In this document: in pieces, positions 1 to 7,361 of the stretch | How the letters are laid out: the number at the start of each line of letters is the position of its first letter | How positions within the stretch are numbered: position 1 is the first letter of the stretch | Source of the DNA: Caldifarciminota bacterium | GTDB taxonomy: Bacteria > Hydrothermota > Tepidihabitantia > SM23-42 | Direction of reading: 5' to 3' | Assembly (NCBI GenBank): GCA_020341755.1 | Contig: CP070834.1 | Coordinates: forward strand, 56,537 to 93,446 | Length of the DNA stretch: 36,910 nt | Translations under genes and position numbers: made by a program | Notes under the pieces: model-generated | The model's database searches: none | What the model was told of the DNA's origin: nothing | The model's input: the letters and a program-made list of their open reading frames with translations, nothing else

Positions 1-863
1 TTCTGAACGGCGATCCCTTCGGCGATCGTTGACTGGGCTTTGATGTCGGGAATATAATCGAGATCACGTTCAAATGCCGCTGCCACCGGTGCGCAGTTCT
101 CATCCTGGACACCCACGAGCCGCGGCATCTGGCTGATGATCCCGGCACCGAGCAGCTCGCTGAATCCGATATACACACCGAGCAAGAGTGAACCGTTGCC
201 CACCGGCAGTATCATCACATCCGGCGGTCGCCAGCCAAGCTGCTCGCAGACCTCGAACGCCATGGTCTTGGTCCCGTGCAAGAAGAACGGATTCCAGTAA
301 TGGCTCGCATAAAATTGTTCCTGCGCTGCTTTCTGGCACACACCGGCGACCTGATCGCGCGTTCCCGGAACAAGATGGAGCTCTGCTCCGTAAAGGTTGA
401 TGATCGAAATTTTTGCCGGGCTGGTTTGCTCGGGGATATAGATTTCACATGTGATACCGGCACGCGCACAGTAGGCAGCGATCGACGCACCGGCATTCCC
501 CGAGGAATCCTCGACCACATGTGTAATACCGAGTTCCTGTAACTTACTCACCATCACCGATGAACCGCGGTCCTTGAAGGATCCGGTAGGGAATAAATAA
601 TCCTGTTTGATCAACACCTCCCTGCCATCGAACGACACAGGTGTCAGCGGTGTAAATCCTTCATCGAGTGTCACGACCGCGCTTTCATCAACAATGGGCA
701 GCGCCTCGCGGTAGCGCCACATAGTATGTCGCCGCTGTTCAATACGCGCGACCGGGAACTCGGCCTGAAAGTCGATATCCAAATAGCCACCGCATCCACA
801 CTGCCAGATCCGTTCATCAAGGGAAAACTTGGTATGACATTGTGAACAGATAAGTGCATTCAT
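1..863 (-). CDS. thrC: Threonine synthase (PLP-dependent), 3' end beyond window
   Basis: About 287 residues can be read before the window edge cuts the gene. Threonine synthase converts O-phosphohomoserine to threonine with pyridoxal phosphate. The N-terminus carries a zinc-ribbon-like cysteine set (C6, C9, C22, C24), typical of the short archaeal/Aquifex-type enzymes. The PLP lysine is K97 in PTGSFKDRGS, followed by the substrate/PLP-binding EDSSGNAGAS segment and the glycine-rich phosphate loop LPVGNGSLL. The start at 863 is the ATG lying 3 nt after the stop of the metal exporter gene, so it is the last visible gene of the folK-led operon. No strong ribosome site is seen and coupling to the upstream gene is likely. 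Another fold-type II PLP enzyme, such as a threonine-synthase-like lyase, cannot be excluded without the C-terminus. Confidence 0.88.
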   Translation of the reverse strand, partial: MNALICSQCHTKFSLDERIWQCGCGGYLDIDFQAEFPVARIEQRRHTMWRYREALPIVDESAVVTLDEGFTPLTPVSFDGREVLIKQDYLFPTGSFKDRGSSVMVSKLQELGITHVVEDSSGNAGASIAAYCARAGITCEIYIPEQTSPAKISIINLYGAELHLVPGTRDQVAGVCQKAAQEQFYASHYWNPFFLHGTKTMAFEVCEQLGWRPPDVMILPVGNGSLLLGVYIGFSELLGAGIISQMPRLVGVQDENCAPVAAAFERDLDYIPDIKAQSTIAEGIAVQ

Positions 864-866
864 CTA

Positions 867-1835
867 TTACATATCACAGACATCCGGACCCGGCTCCACG
901 ATCTGCAAAGTAGATTCGATCACATTGTACTGTTCCTTGAGGTAATCGTTTATGTTTTTGATCAATTCGTTGTGATCGGCACATACTTTGATCGATTCAT
1001 CGAGACGTACGTGTGCCGAGAAGACAAGCATATTGGCGGTAATCGTCCACAGGTGTACATTGAGCAAATCTTTGATATCGGGAAAACGGTCCTTAAGGTC
1101 CCGGGCAACGGTGTCTACATTCATGCCGGTCGGTGCCATCTCGAGCAGGATGGTTGCGGATTCCCGCAGTATGCCCCATGCCCAGACGACGATCACCAGC
1201 GAAATTCCGATACTGATGAGCGGGTCGATGATGTTCCAGCCGGTGAAATGGATGATGAGCGCTCCAATGACGATCCCGACCGAGGAAGCTGCATCGGCGA
1301 CCATATGATAGAACACACCCTTCACGTTCAGGTCATGCTTATGACTGCCGTGCAATATAAGAATGCTTGCGATGTTGACCGTGAGTCCAACCAGCGCGAT
1401 CGTCAGCATATGGAGCGTGAGCACCTCCTCGGGCTCAATGATACGCATGACCGCTTCGTACAGTATCACGCACACGACGAGCAGAAGAAACAAACCGTTT
1501 ACAAAAGCGGCGAGGATCTCCGCACGGTACAGGCCATACGTCCGGTGATGGCAGGGTGGTTTGCGGGCAATGAATATCGCCACCAGGCTGATGCCGATGG
1601 CGAATGCGTGCGTGAACATGTGACCGCCGTCACTCACGAGCGCGATACTTTTCGTGAGTATACCGCCGACGATCTCGACGATCATGACGACAATCGTGAT
1701 GACCAGCGACAGAATCAGTTTCTTGCTGGCAACGGTCTTATACTCGAAAATATGCTCGGAAAACGGTGAACGTGCTGTATGCTGGTGCTCGTGTGTAGTA
1801 TTATGAACGTGGTCGTGCGGCATACTTTTTCTCAT
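867..1835 (-). CDS. Cation diffusion facilitator (CzcD/ZitB-like) metal exporter
   Basis: A 322-residue inner-membrane CDF transporter that would export Zn2+ or a similar divalent ion in exchange for protons. The N-terminus is histidine-rich (residues 7-19). Six transmembrane segments follow, then a cytoplasmic ferredoxin-like dimerisation domain from about residue 230. The TM5 metal site is the usual HxxxD (H177, D181). TM2 reads SDGGHMFTH, so the usual HxxxD is HxxxH (H72, H76), which may alter metal preference. A second possible start is the ATG at residue 5 (1823); neither start has a clear Shine-Dalgarno site. It lies 18 nt after panB in the same operon. The family is certain; the metal is not. 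Confidence 0.9.
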   Translation of the reverse strand: MRKSMPHDHVHNTTHEHQHTARSPFSEHIFEYKTVASKKLILSLVITIVVMIVEIVGGILTKSIALVSDGGHMFTHAFAIGISLVAIFIARKPPCHHRTYGLYRAEILAAFVNGLFLLLVVCVILYEAVMRIIEPEEVLTLHMLTIALVGLTVNIASILILHGSHKHDLNVKGVFYHMVADAASSVGIVIGALIIHFTGWNIIDPLISIGISLVIVVWAWGILRESATILLEMAPTGMNVDTVARDLKDRFPDIKDLLNVHLWTITANMLVFSAHVRLDESIKVCADHNELIKNINDYLKEQYNVIESTLQIVEPGPDVCDM

Positions 1836-1853
1836 GAAAATGAATAGTGGATA

Positions 1854-2645
1854 TCAGTCAAAACTATGGTTCTTATCAGGGTACTGACCCTTTCTCACCT
1901 CATCCCGGTAGGTTTCTACCGCCTGACGGATCTGTGTGCCGATTGCGGCGTACTGTTTCACGTATTTGGGAGTGAATGCATCGAAGAGACCGAGAATATC
2001 GTGAAGCACCAGGATCTGTCCGTCACAGTGGGGTCCGGCGCCAATGCCGATAGTAGGGATGGAAACCGTATCCGTTATTTTTTTTGCGAGCGACGCCGGT
2101 ATCTTCTCCAGCACGATGGAAAAACACCCTGCGGACTCGAGGAGTTCCGCATCCTTGACCATGCTCTGCTGCGCATCACGCGTCTTCCCCTGCAGTGTAT
2201 AACCGCCGAACTTGTGGATGGACTGCGGTGTCAACCCGAGATGGCCCATTACTGGTATCCCGAGGGCAACGAGTCGTTTTACCGTATCGATTATGGGTGT
2301 GCCGCCTTCGAGTTTGACCCCGCACGCGCCGGTCTTCAGGAACCGTCCGGCATTCAACACCGCATCGCTTACCGATGTCTGGAAAGACAAGAACGGCATA
2401 TCAGCTATTACCAGGCTGTTCGTTACTGCCCGGTATACCACCTTCGTATGGTACAGCATTTCTTCCATGGTAATCGGCAGGGTGGTCTTCTCTCCCGCGA
2501 ACACATTCGCCGCACTGTCGCCGACCAGTATGATATCGATGCCGGCTTTGTCGAGTATCTTCGCCATCGTATAGTCGTATGCCGTTAAGCATACGATCTT
2601 CTTTTTCTCCCGTTTCATTGCGATGATCGACTCGACGGTTACCAT
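1854..2645 (-). CDS. panB: 3-methyl-2-oxobutanoate hydroxymethyltransferase
   Basis: PanB transfers a hydroxymethyl group from methylene-tetrahydrofolate to 2-ketoisovalerate, giving ketopantoate, the first step of pantothenate and CoA synthesis. At 263 residues it has the normal family length. The TIM-barrel motifs are intact: TAYDY (21-25), the metal-binding VGDS (41-44), DMPF (82-85), KLEGG (111-115), GHLGLTPQS (134-142), the catalytic Glu in VLEKIP (near residue 160) and the GIGAG loop (200-204). The start overlaps the end of the deoxynucleoside kinase gene by 7 nt, so translation is probably coupled. Its folate cofactor gives a loose link to folK at the head of the operon. No panC or panD is present in the window. 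Confidence 0.97.
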   Translation of the reverse strand: MVTVESIIAMKREKKKIVCLTAYDYTMAKILDKAGIDIILVGDSAANVFAGEKTTLPITMEEMLYHTKVVYRAVTNSLVIADMPFLSFQTSVSDAVLNAGRFLKTGACGVKLEGGTPIIDTVKRLVALGIPVMGHLGLTPQSIHKFGGYTLQGKTRDAQQSMVKDAELLESAGCFSIVLEKIPASLAKKITDTVSIPTIGIGAGPHCDGQILVLHDILGLFDAFTPKYVKQYAAIGTQIRQAVETYRDEVRKGQYPDKNHSFD

Positions 2646-3274
2646 TGCCGGGATATTATTCTCCTGGGTTCTTTCAATGTCTTGATCTCATTGCAGAGGA
2701 GATCGACATCGTTCGATCGCCTCAAGAAATCAAAACCCTTAATATCGACGATTAAAAGCGGTGATGTGTTGTAATGGAAGAAAAAAGTATTGTAACTATT
2801 GCAGAGTTGTTCAATGTATTCGTACTCGATCTCTCGTTCGAAGACCCTATCCCGATGTTTGATGCGCCGGAAGAGAAAATCGGGCGATGCCTGCAGGTAA
2901 ATGGTAAGATCGGGTCGGGGGATATCACGCTCGATGAGACCGTAGATCTTGTCATACAATGCGAACTCATCCTCGCTCAAGTTGATCTCCGCAAAGATCC
3001 TGTCCTTGGCAAAAAGGTAATCGGTGATCACCCGCGAACTGAAAAGATCGATCTGCGAGATCTCACGCTGCTGTTTGTATCGCGACATCAGGAAATACAA
3101 CTGCGTATGAAAGGCATACTTCCTCCTGTCCGCGTAGAATTTATCCAGAAAGGGATTGTCCTCGAACTGCTCCTGGATGATACCGGCATGCAGCCGGTTC
3201 GCGAGCAGTCCGGCGAGCGCCGTTTTCCCGGCGCCGATCACGCCCTCAATGACAATGAATCGTCTTTCTTTCAT
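2639..3274 (-). CDS. Deoxynucleoside kinase (dGK/dAK family)
   Basis: A 211-residue P-loop kinase of the deoxynucleoside kinase family, which phosphorylates deoxynucleosides for salvage. The Walker A motif GVIGAGKT is at residues 11-18. The substrate-side segment SSRVITDYLF replaces the more common ERSxxTD, and the arginine-rich lid RDRVFERE lies around residue 138. The gene overlaps the end of folK by 29 nt and the start of panB by 7 nt. A folK-dNK pairing occurs in many bacterial lineages, so the context is ordinary. Substrate choice (dGuo, dAdo, dCyd) cannot be read reliably from sequence alone. Confidence 0.88.
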   Translation of the reverse strand: MKERRFIVIEGVIGAGKTALAGLLANRLHAGIIQEQFEDNPFLDKFYADRRKYAFHTQLYFLMSRYKQQREISQIDLFSSRVITDYLFAKDRIFAEINLSEDEFALYDKIYGLIERDIPRPDLTIYLQASPDFLFRRIKHRDRVFEREIEYEYIEQLCNSYNTFFFHYNTSPLLIVDIKGFDFLRRSNDVDLLCNEIKTLKEPRRIISRQW

Positions 3275-3728
3275 GAATTCTATCCCGGTAGTACTCGGCG
3301 ATGCTCATATCCGAACCCGGCGGTACGAATTGTGGTGCGATATCATTCATCAGAGCGACGGCGAAGGGACGGTCGAAAAAATGCGGATGAGGGATTACCA
3401 GGTCATCCTCCTGGAGGGTCCGGCTTCCATAAAAGAGGATGTCGAGATCGATAATACGCGGACCCCACCGTTCGCCCACAGTTCTGCCCATCTCCCGTTC
3501 AATACTCTTCAGTATCCCCAATAGTTCCCGGGGTGTGTATTCACACGCGATCTGGACAACCATGTTCAGGAAATCAGGCTGGTCAGCCTTTCCCCATGGT
3601 TGGGTTATACGCGCGGTCGATTTCTTCAAGACTTTTATATTGCTGTGTTTCAGGGCTGTGAGTGCCCGGTCTATATTTTGCCGTACATTGCCAATGTTTG
3701 AGCCGAGCAGCAGGTAAATGTGCTCCAT
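3246..3728 (-). CDS. folK: HPPK: 2-amino-4-hydroxy-6-hydroxymethyldihydropteridine diphosphokinase
   Basis: FolK pyrophosphorylates 6-hydroxymethyl-dihydropterin in folate synthesis. The frame is open up to 3812, but the family N-terminus is MEHIYLLLGSN, so I place the start at the ATG ending at 3728, giving 160 residues. Diagnostic motifs are LLLGSNIG at the N-terminus, QPDFLNMV, WGPRIIDLDILFYG (the Mg-binding DxD) and IPHPH. The chosen ATG lies only 7 nt downstream of a perfect-looking -10 box and has no Shine-Dalgarno site, so the mRNA is predicted to be leaderless. It heads the operon folK-dNK-panB-CDF-thrC. Confidence 0.95.
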   Translation of the reverse strand: MEHIYLLLGSNIGNVRQNIDRALTALKHSNIKVLKKSTARITQPWGKADQPDFLNMVVQIACEYTPRELLGILKSIEREMGRTVGERWGPRIIDLDILFYGSRTLQEDDLVIPHPHFFDRPFAVALMNDIAPQFVPPGSDMSIAEYYRDRIHERKTIHCH

Positions 3729-3735
3729 TTGTATC

Positions 3736-3763
3736 ATTGTAATCGAAACATACCTGCTGTCAA
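3736..3763 (-). promoter_or_regulatory. Promoter of folK operon (leaderless)
   Basis: Read on the minus strand: TTGACA (3758-3763), 16 bp spacer, TACAAT (3736-3741), then 7 nt to the folK ATG at 3728. The expected transcription start falls on the base just before the ATG or on its A, so there is no room for a ribosome binding site. Confidence 0.75.
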
Positions 3764-3815
3764 GTAATTCCACGGGATCCTGACCAGGAAACACCGGCCT
3801 GTCAGAGGACACTAT

Positions 3816-4880
3816 CTATTCCAGCACACGGCGATAGGCATGATTTTCCTTGAGCTGATCATATGAGAAATATACCACCCCGCCGAAGGGACTTTTCCTG
3901 ACGGTTTTCACCTGTTCGGCGATCTGCGCAGGTGACAGGATGTAAATTCCCAGTCCAACAGTTATCCGCTGGGGTTCCTGCACCGCTGCTTCAATCTTCT
4001 TCAAATGTGATGTGATATTCCTGGTATAGAGCATGAGACAGACAAAATCCACGTAATGTGCATTCACCCAGGTCAGCCAGTCTTGATAAAAATTGGTGCG
4101 CGCACTGAGATAATCGGGCTTTACCGCCACCGAAATTTCGAGGTCCTGACGTACCTGTTTTACACGGCTGCCCAGTTTGATAATGAAGTCGGTGAGGTCA
4201 CGGTTCACCATGCTCTGCCATTTTGCGTTCAGGTCATCGTATCCCCAGAGACTGTACCGTTGTTGCACCGTGCTGTCGGCATGGAGATCGAACGGATCGA
4301 CACCGTACCTTCTCATGAATTTGCTGCGCAGAGCGGCATCGTAGATGAATTCGCTTCCCGGATACCGGATATAATCCAGATGTATGCCGTCAAAATCATA
4401 CATCCTGACGATCTCCTCTGCGATCCCGCAGAGGTACTCCTGTACATGTTCATGACCGGGTGCCAGGTAGTACCCTTCGATCCGCAAATCCTCCAGTTCA
4501 TCGACCGAGTAATCGAGAATCGACCTGCCCGCACGATCCGACACATACCAGTTCGGCTGGCGGTTGATCGGATGCCTGCGATCCGTGGTCAAAGGGGCAT
4601 ACCCCCAGGAATAGAAGACATTGATCCATGCCGATACCTGTATATGACGGCGATGGGCTTCATCGATGAAATCTTTCAGCCATTCATCTGACATGCGTCT
4701 GCTCGGCACGCGCTGCGAGGGATAATAGGCTTGTCCAAGGGCGTATACCTGCAGAAAAATATGGTTGAACGAGCCATCGAGATGAGAGAAAATCTCCCTG
4801 CCGTCATCAAGTGACCAGCGCGGAATCCATATTCCACGAAAATCCGTGTAACAGGCAAGGAATATGAGCAGTATTCCCAC
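3816..4880 (-). CDS. GHL10 (DUF187)-type glycoside hydrolase, probable lipoprotein
   Basis: A 354-residue protein of the glycosyl-hydrolase-like 10 family (YngK/DUF187 type), a TIM barrel acting on extracellular or envelope polysaccharide. Family marks are FRGIWIPRWS near the N-terminus, HIQVSAWINVFYSWG, the FDGIHLDYIRYPG strand with its acidic residues, VDFVCLMLYT, and the C-terminal GGVVYFSYDQL. The start is GTG. The first ten residues form a minimal hydrophobic stretch ending in FLAC, which could act as a lipobox, but there is no basic n-region. The GTG is 5 nt after a -10 box with no Shine-Dalgarno site, so leaderless initiation is predicted. It is a single-gene unit on the strand opposite to the slipin operon. 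The substrate is unknown. Confidence 0.85.
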   Translation of the reverse strand: MGILLIFLACYTDFRGIWIPRWSLDDGREIFSHLDGSFNHIFLQVYALGQAYYPSQRVPSRRMSDEWLKDFIDEAHRRHIQVSAWINVFYSWGYAPLTTDRRHPINRQPNWYVSDRAGRSILDYSVDELEDLRIEGYYLAPGHEHVQEYLCGIAEEIVRMYDFDGIHLDYIRYPGSEFIYDAALRSKFMRRYGVDPFDLHADSTVQQRYSLWGYDDLNAKWQSMVNRDLTDFIIKLGSRVKQVRQDLEISVAVKPDYLSARTNFYQDWLTWVNAHYVDFVCLMLYTRNITSHLKKIEAAVQEPQRITVGLGIYILSPAQIAEQVKTVRKSPFGGVVYFSYDQLKENHAYRRVLE

Positions 4881-4885
4881 ACCAA

Positions 4886-4913
4886 ACTGTATTCAGAAAC
4901 CTCAGGATGTCAA
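4886..4913 (-). promoter_or_regulatory. Promoter of GHL10 gene (leaderless, GTG start)
   Basis: Minus strand: TTGACA (4908-4913), 16 bp spacer, TACAGT (4886-4891), 5 nt, then GTG at 4880. The rest of the 173-nt gap to the slipin gene holds the divergent slipin promoter and nothing else I recognise. Confidence 0.65.
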
Positions 4914-5004
4914 TCGGCTAACTGATACATGCTACAATGGTTCCGTAATGCCGTACAATCTCCAGATTTCGCCTGAAAATAAGCAGTATGTTCCATGTCC
5001 AGTA

Positions 5005-5032
5005 TTGACTTTAATGGTTATCTGCATAGAAT
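5005..5032 (+). promoter_or_regulatory. Promoter of slipin operon (with leader and SD)
   Basis: TTGACT (5005-5010), 16 bp spacer, TAGAAT (5027-5032). A TATAAT at 5033-5038 is nearby but would need a 22-bp spacer. The expected start is near 5039, leaving a leader of about 15 nt that contains AAAGGAGG (5041-5048) ahead of the GTG at 5054. Confidence 0.55.
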
Positions 5033-5053
5033 ATAATCAAAAAGGAGGTTATC

Positions 5054-5803
5054 GTGTTTTCACTACCAATTCTTATCATTATTGGCATTTTTATCATTCT
5101 CAGCGCCGTCAGGATACTGAAAGAATATGAACGGGCTGTCGTTTTCCGGCTTGGAAGATTTCTTTCGGTCAAAGGACCAGGTCTTTTCATTCTCATCCCC
5201 GTGCTTGACAAGATGACAAAGGTATCGCTGCGCGTCCTCGCCATGGACGTCCCGCCGCAGGATGTCATCACCAAAGACAATATATCGATCAAAGTCAATG
5301 CAGTTGCATATTTCCGGGTCTTCGAACCGAGTAAAGCGATCCTCGAGGTCGAAGATTATCTGTATGCGACGAGCCAGCTGTCGCAGACCACACTCCGCAG
5401 TGTACTCGGCGAGTACGAACTTGACGAGATCCTCGGGCAGCGGGAAAAAATCAACATGCGGCTGCAAAAGATTATCGATCAGCAGACCGATCCGTGGGGC
5501 ATCAAAGTATCGACCGTCGAGATCAAACACGTTGACATACCCCAGGAGATGCAGCGCGCGATTGCCCGACAGGCAGAGGCAGAACGGGAACGAAGGGCAA
5601 AAGTGATACACGCCGAGGGTGAACTCCAGGCAGCATCGAAACTAAATGAAGCAGCCAAGATCATCAGCGAAACACCGACCGGTATCCAGTTACGGTTCCT
5701 TCAGACCCTCGGTGAGGTTGCTACGGAAAAGAATTCCACGACCATTTTCCCCGTTCCCATCGACCTCTTTACGCCGTTCATAAAGAAAATCAGTGAAAAA
5801 TAA
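5054..5803 (+). CDS. Slipin (stomatin/prohibitin-family SPFH membrane protein)
   Basis: A 249-residue SPFH protein with one N-terminal membrane segment (about residues 3-22), the stomatin-type SPFH domain ([14 protein letters not shown] onward to about residue 175) and a charged helical segment rich in Ala/Glu/Arg (about 178-215) typical of stomatin oligomerisation. Such proteins form ring-like membrane microdomains and usually pair with the NfeD membrane protease. No NfeD is found here. Instead the stop codon overlaps the start of an archaemetzincin gene (TAATG). The start is GTG with a strong AAAGGAGG 5 nt upstream. It heads the longest operon in the window. Confidence 0.93.
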   Translation: MFSLPILIIIGIFIILSAVRILKEYERAVVFRLGRFLSVKGPGLFILIPVLDKMTKVSLRVLAMDVPPQDVITKDNISIKVNAVAYFRVFEPSKAILEVEDYLYATSQLSQTTLRSVLGEYELDEILGQREKINMRLQKIIDQQTDPWGIKVSTVEIKHVDIPQEMQRAIARQAEAERERRAKVIHAEGELQAASKLNEAAKIISETPTGIQLRFLQTLGEVATEKNSTTIFPVPIDLFTPFIKKISEK

Positions 5804-6285
5804 TGGTTGATGTGTACCAGCAAACAGGCGTCGACTTTTTCTCGTCCATAAAGGATATCATCGAAAAAAAAATCGACCACGAGGTTCGCCGGGCAGACAG
5901 TTTCGATATCCCGGAGGACGCATATGATGCCATGAGAAAGCAGCACCATGCCCTGAAAATCATAGAAACCATTGCGGCACGGCATAGACCGAATTCCGGC
6001 TTCAATCTCTGTCTGCTTCACGACGACATCTATATCGATCGCATGAATTTCGTCTTTGGTCTTGCCGACCCGAGAATAAATACCGCCGTCGTTTCCAGCT
6101 TTCGGTTGAACGGTACCCACCTCATCGACCGCCTGGTGAAGGAGATCGTACACGAACTCGGTCATCTCATGGGTCTCGGACACTGCGCCGACCTGAAGTG
6201 CGTCATGCATTTTTCGAACACGCTGAGTGATACCGACCAAAAGTCCGCAGATCTATGCACTAGGTGCAGGAGTATTAATGGATAA
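5803..6285 (+). CDS. amzA: Archaemetzincin-like zinc metalloprotease
   Basis: A 160-residue protein carrying the archaemetzincin signature almost to the letter: HExxHxxGxxH at residues 117-127 (HELGHLMGLGH), then C128-x4-C133, Met135 two residues on (CVM), and C152-x2-C155. The histidines bind the catalytic zinc, E118 is the catalytic base and the four cysteines form a second, structural zinc site. There is no signal peptide, so it is probably cytoplasmic. The ATG overlaps the slipin stop by one base, which indicates translational coupling. Archaemetzincins are known mainly in archaea and vertebrates, with patchy bacterial occurrence. Their substrates are largely unknown. Confidence 0.9.
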   Translation: MVDVYQQTGVDFFSSIKDIIEKKIDHEVRRADSFDIPEDAYDAMRKQHHALKIIETIAARHRPNSGFNLCLLHDDIYIDRMNFVFGLADPRINTAVVSSFRLNGTHLIDRLVKEIVHELGHLMGLGHCADLKCVMHFSNTLSDTDQKSADLCTRCRSING

Positions 6286-7360
6286 ATACACACTGTTTAC
6301 ACCCGGACCTGTTGATGTACCCGATGAAGTCCTTAAAGAATCAGGAGCATCACTCATCTATCATCGAGAGGCAAAGTTTGCCGATCTCTACCGTGCGGTC
6401 GCACAGGGGCTCCAGAAAATCATGTACTCATCCGGTAAGATATTTCTATTCGCTTCATCCGGTACCGGTGGGATGGAGGCAGCCTGCGCAAATATCCTGG
6501 CGCGGGGAGATATCCCGGTCGTCGCGGTCTGCGGAAAGTTTGGAGAACGCTGGCAGGAACTGTGTACGATGTATGGGTTCGATCCGGTTACGATCAAAGC
6601 GGACTGCGGAAAGGCAATCCCGCCTGAAAAACTCGAATCGGCACTGCAGAAGACTAAAAAACCCGCGGTCGTCTTCACGACCCTGGCAGAAACGTCCACC
6701 GGTGTGCTCAACGACATCAAGGCATTCGGTGAGATCACGAAAAAACACGGCGCAATTCTCGTCGTCGACGGTGTCGCCGGTATCGGTGCTGATTACTGCC
6801 CGCAGGATGACTGGCATGTCGACATCCTTGTTGGTGCATCTCAGAAAGCGCTCATGACGCCGCCCGGCGTTGCCTTCATAGCGGTCAATGACCGTGCATC
6901 ACAGAAGATGCAGAAATGTGATCTGCCGCGCTACTATTTCAATTTGCAGATCTACGAAAAATTTCTGAATAAACAGCAGACACCCTGGACACCGGCTATC
7001 ACCATCCTTTATGCTCTGAGGAGGGGGATCGAGCTTATTCTCAAAAAGGGTCTAGAACAGAATTTCCAGTTGCACCGGGAAGTAGCCGAATATGTTCGCG
7101 GTCGTGTGAAGAAAATGGAACTGGAGATCTTTTCAGAGCATCCATCCAACGCATTGACGGTTGTGAAAATGCCCGAGGGCATAACGAGTACCGATATCAT
7201 TGGAGAGGTTAAAGAAAAACACGGCATTCTCTTTGCCAACGGGCAGGGAGAGATGAGAGGTAAAATACTCCGCATAGGACACATGGGTAACTATACGATA
7301 AAAAAAATGGCGGGTGCCCTCGACGCCCTGGAGGAAGTATATAATCGACGGAGACAGTAA
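6278..7360 (+). CDS. Class V aminotransferase (alanine-glyoxylate / serine-pyruvate type)
   Basis: A 360-residue PLP-dependent aminotransferase. The frame is open from 6227, but GGAG 5 nt upstream and the family N-terminus (YTLFTPGPVDVP) fix the start at 6278, overlapping the archaemetzincin gene by 8 nt. The PLP lysine is K190 in GASQKALMTPPG, preceded by the VVDGVAGIGA strand whose Asp contacts the PLP ring. Relatives transfer amino groups between serine or alanine and glyoxylate or pyruvate, and some act as phosphoserine- or phosphonate-type enzymes. In lineages like this one it may start the phosphorylated serine route, but no serA or serB is adjacent, so the substrate stays open. Confidence 0.88.
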   Translation: MDKYTLFTPGPVDVPDEVLKESGASLIYHREAKFADLYRAVAQGLQKIMYSSGKIFLFASSGTGGMEAACANILARGDIPVVAVCGKFGERWQELCTMYGFDPVTIKADCGKAIPPEKLESALQKTKKPAVVFTTLAETSTGVLNDIKAFGEITKKHGAILVVDGVAGIGADYCPQDDWHVDILVGASQKALMTPPGVAFIAVNDRASQKMQKCDLPRYYFNLQIYEKFLNKQQTPWTPAITILYALRRGIELILKKGLEQNFQLHREVAEYVRGRVKKMELEIFSEHPSNALTVVKMPEGITSTDIIGEVKEKHGILFANGQGEMRGKILRIGHMGNYTIKKMAGALDALEEVYNRRRQ

Positions 7361-7361
7361 T

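Noticed and set aside
972-1769. Long open frame (265 codons) on the plus strand opposite the CDF gene
   Set aside because: It is the antisense shadow of a clear transporter gene. It has no ribosome site, promoter or domain, and its composition is rich in Asp/His/Arg as expected from reverse reading.
1836-1860. TTGACT just before the CDF gene as a separate promoter
   Set aside because: No acceptable -10 box at 16-17 bp (TTTCAT at best); the gene lies 18 nt after panB in an operon.
1866-2588. 240-codon open frame opposite panB
   Set aside because: Antisense to a full-length conserved enzyme, with no start signals and no recognisable protein features.
5033-5038. TATAAT near the slipin gene as the -10 box
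   Set aside because: The spacer to TTGACT would be 22 bp. TAGAAT at 5027-5032 gives the 16-bp spacing seen elsewhere.
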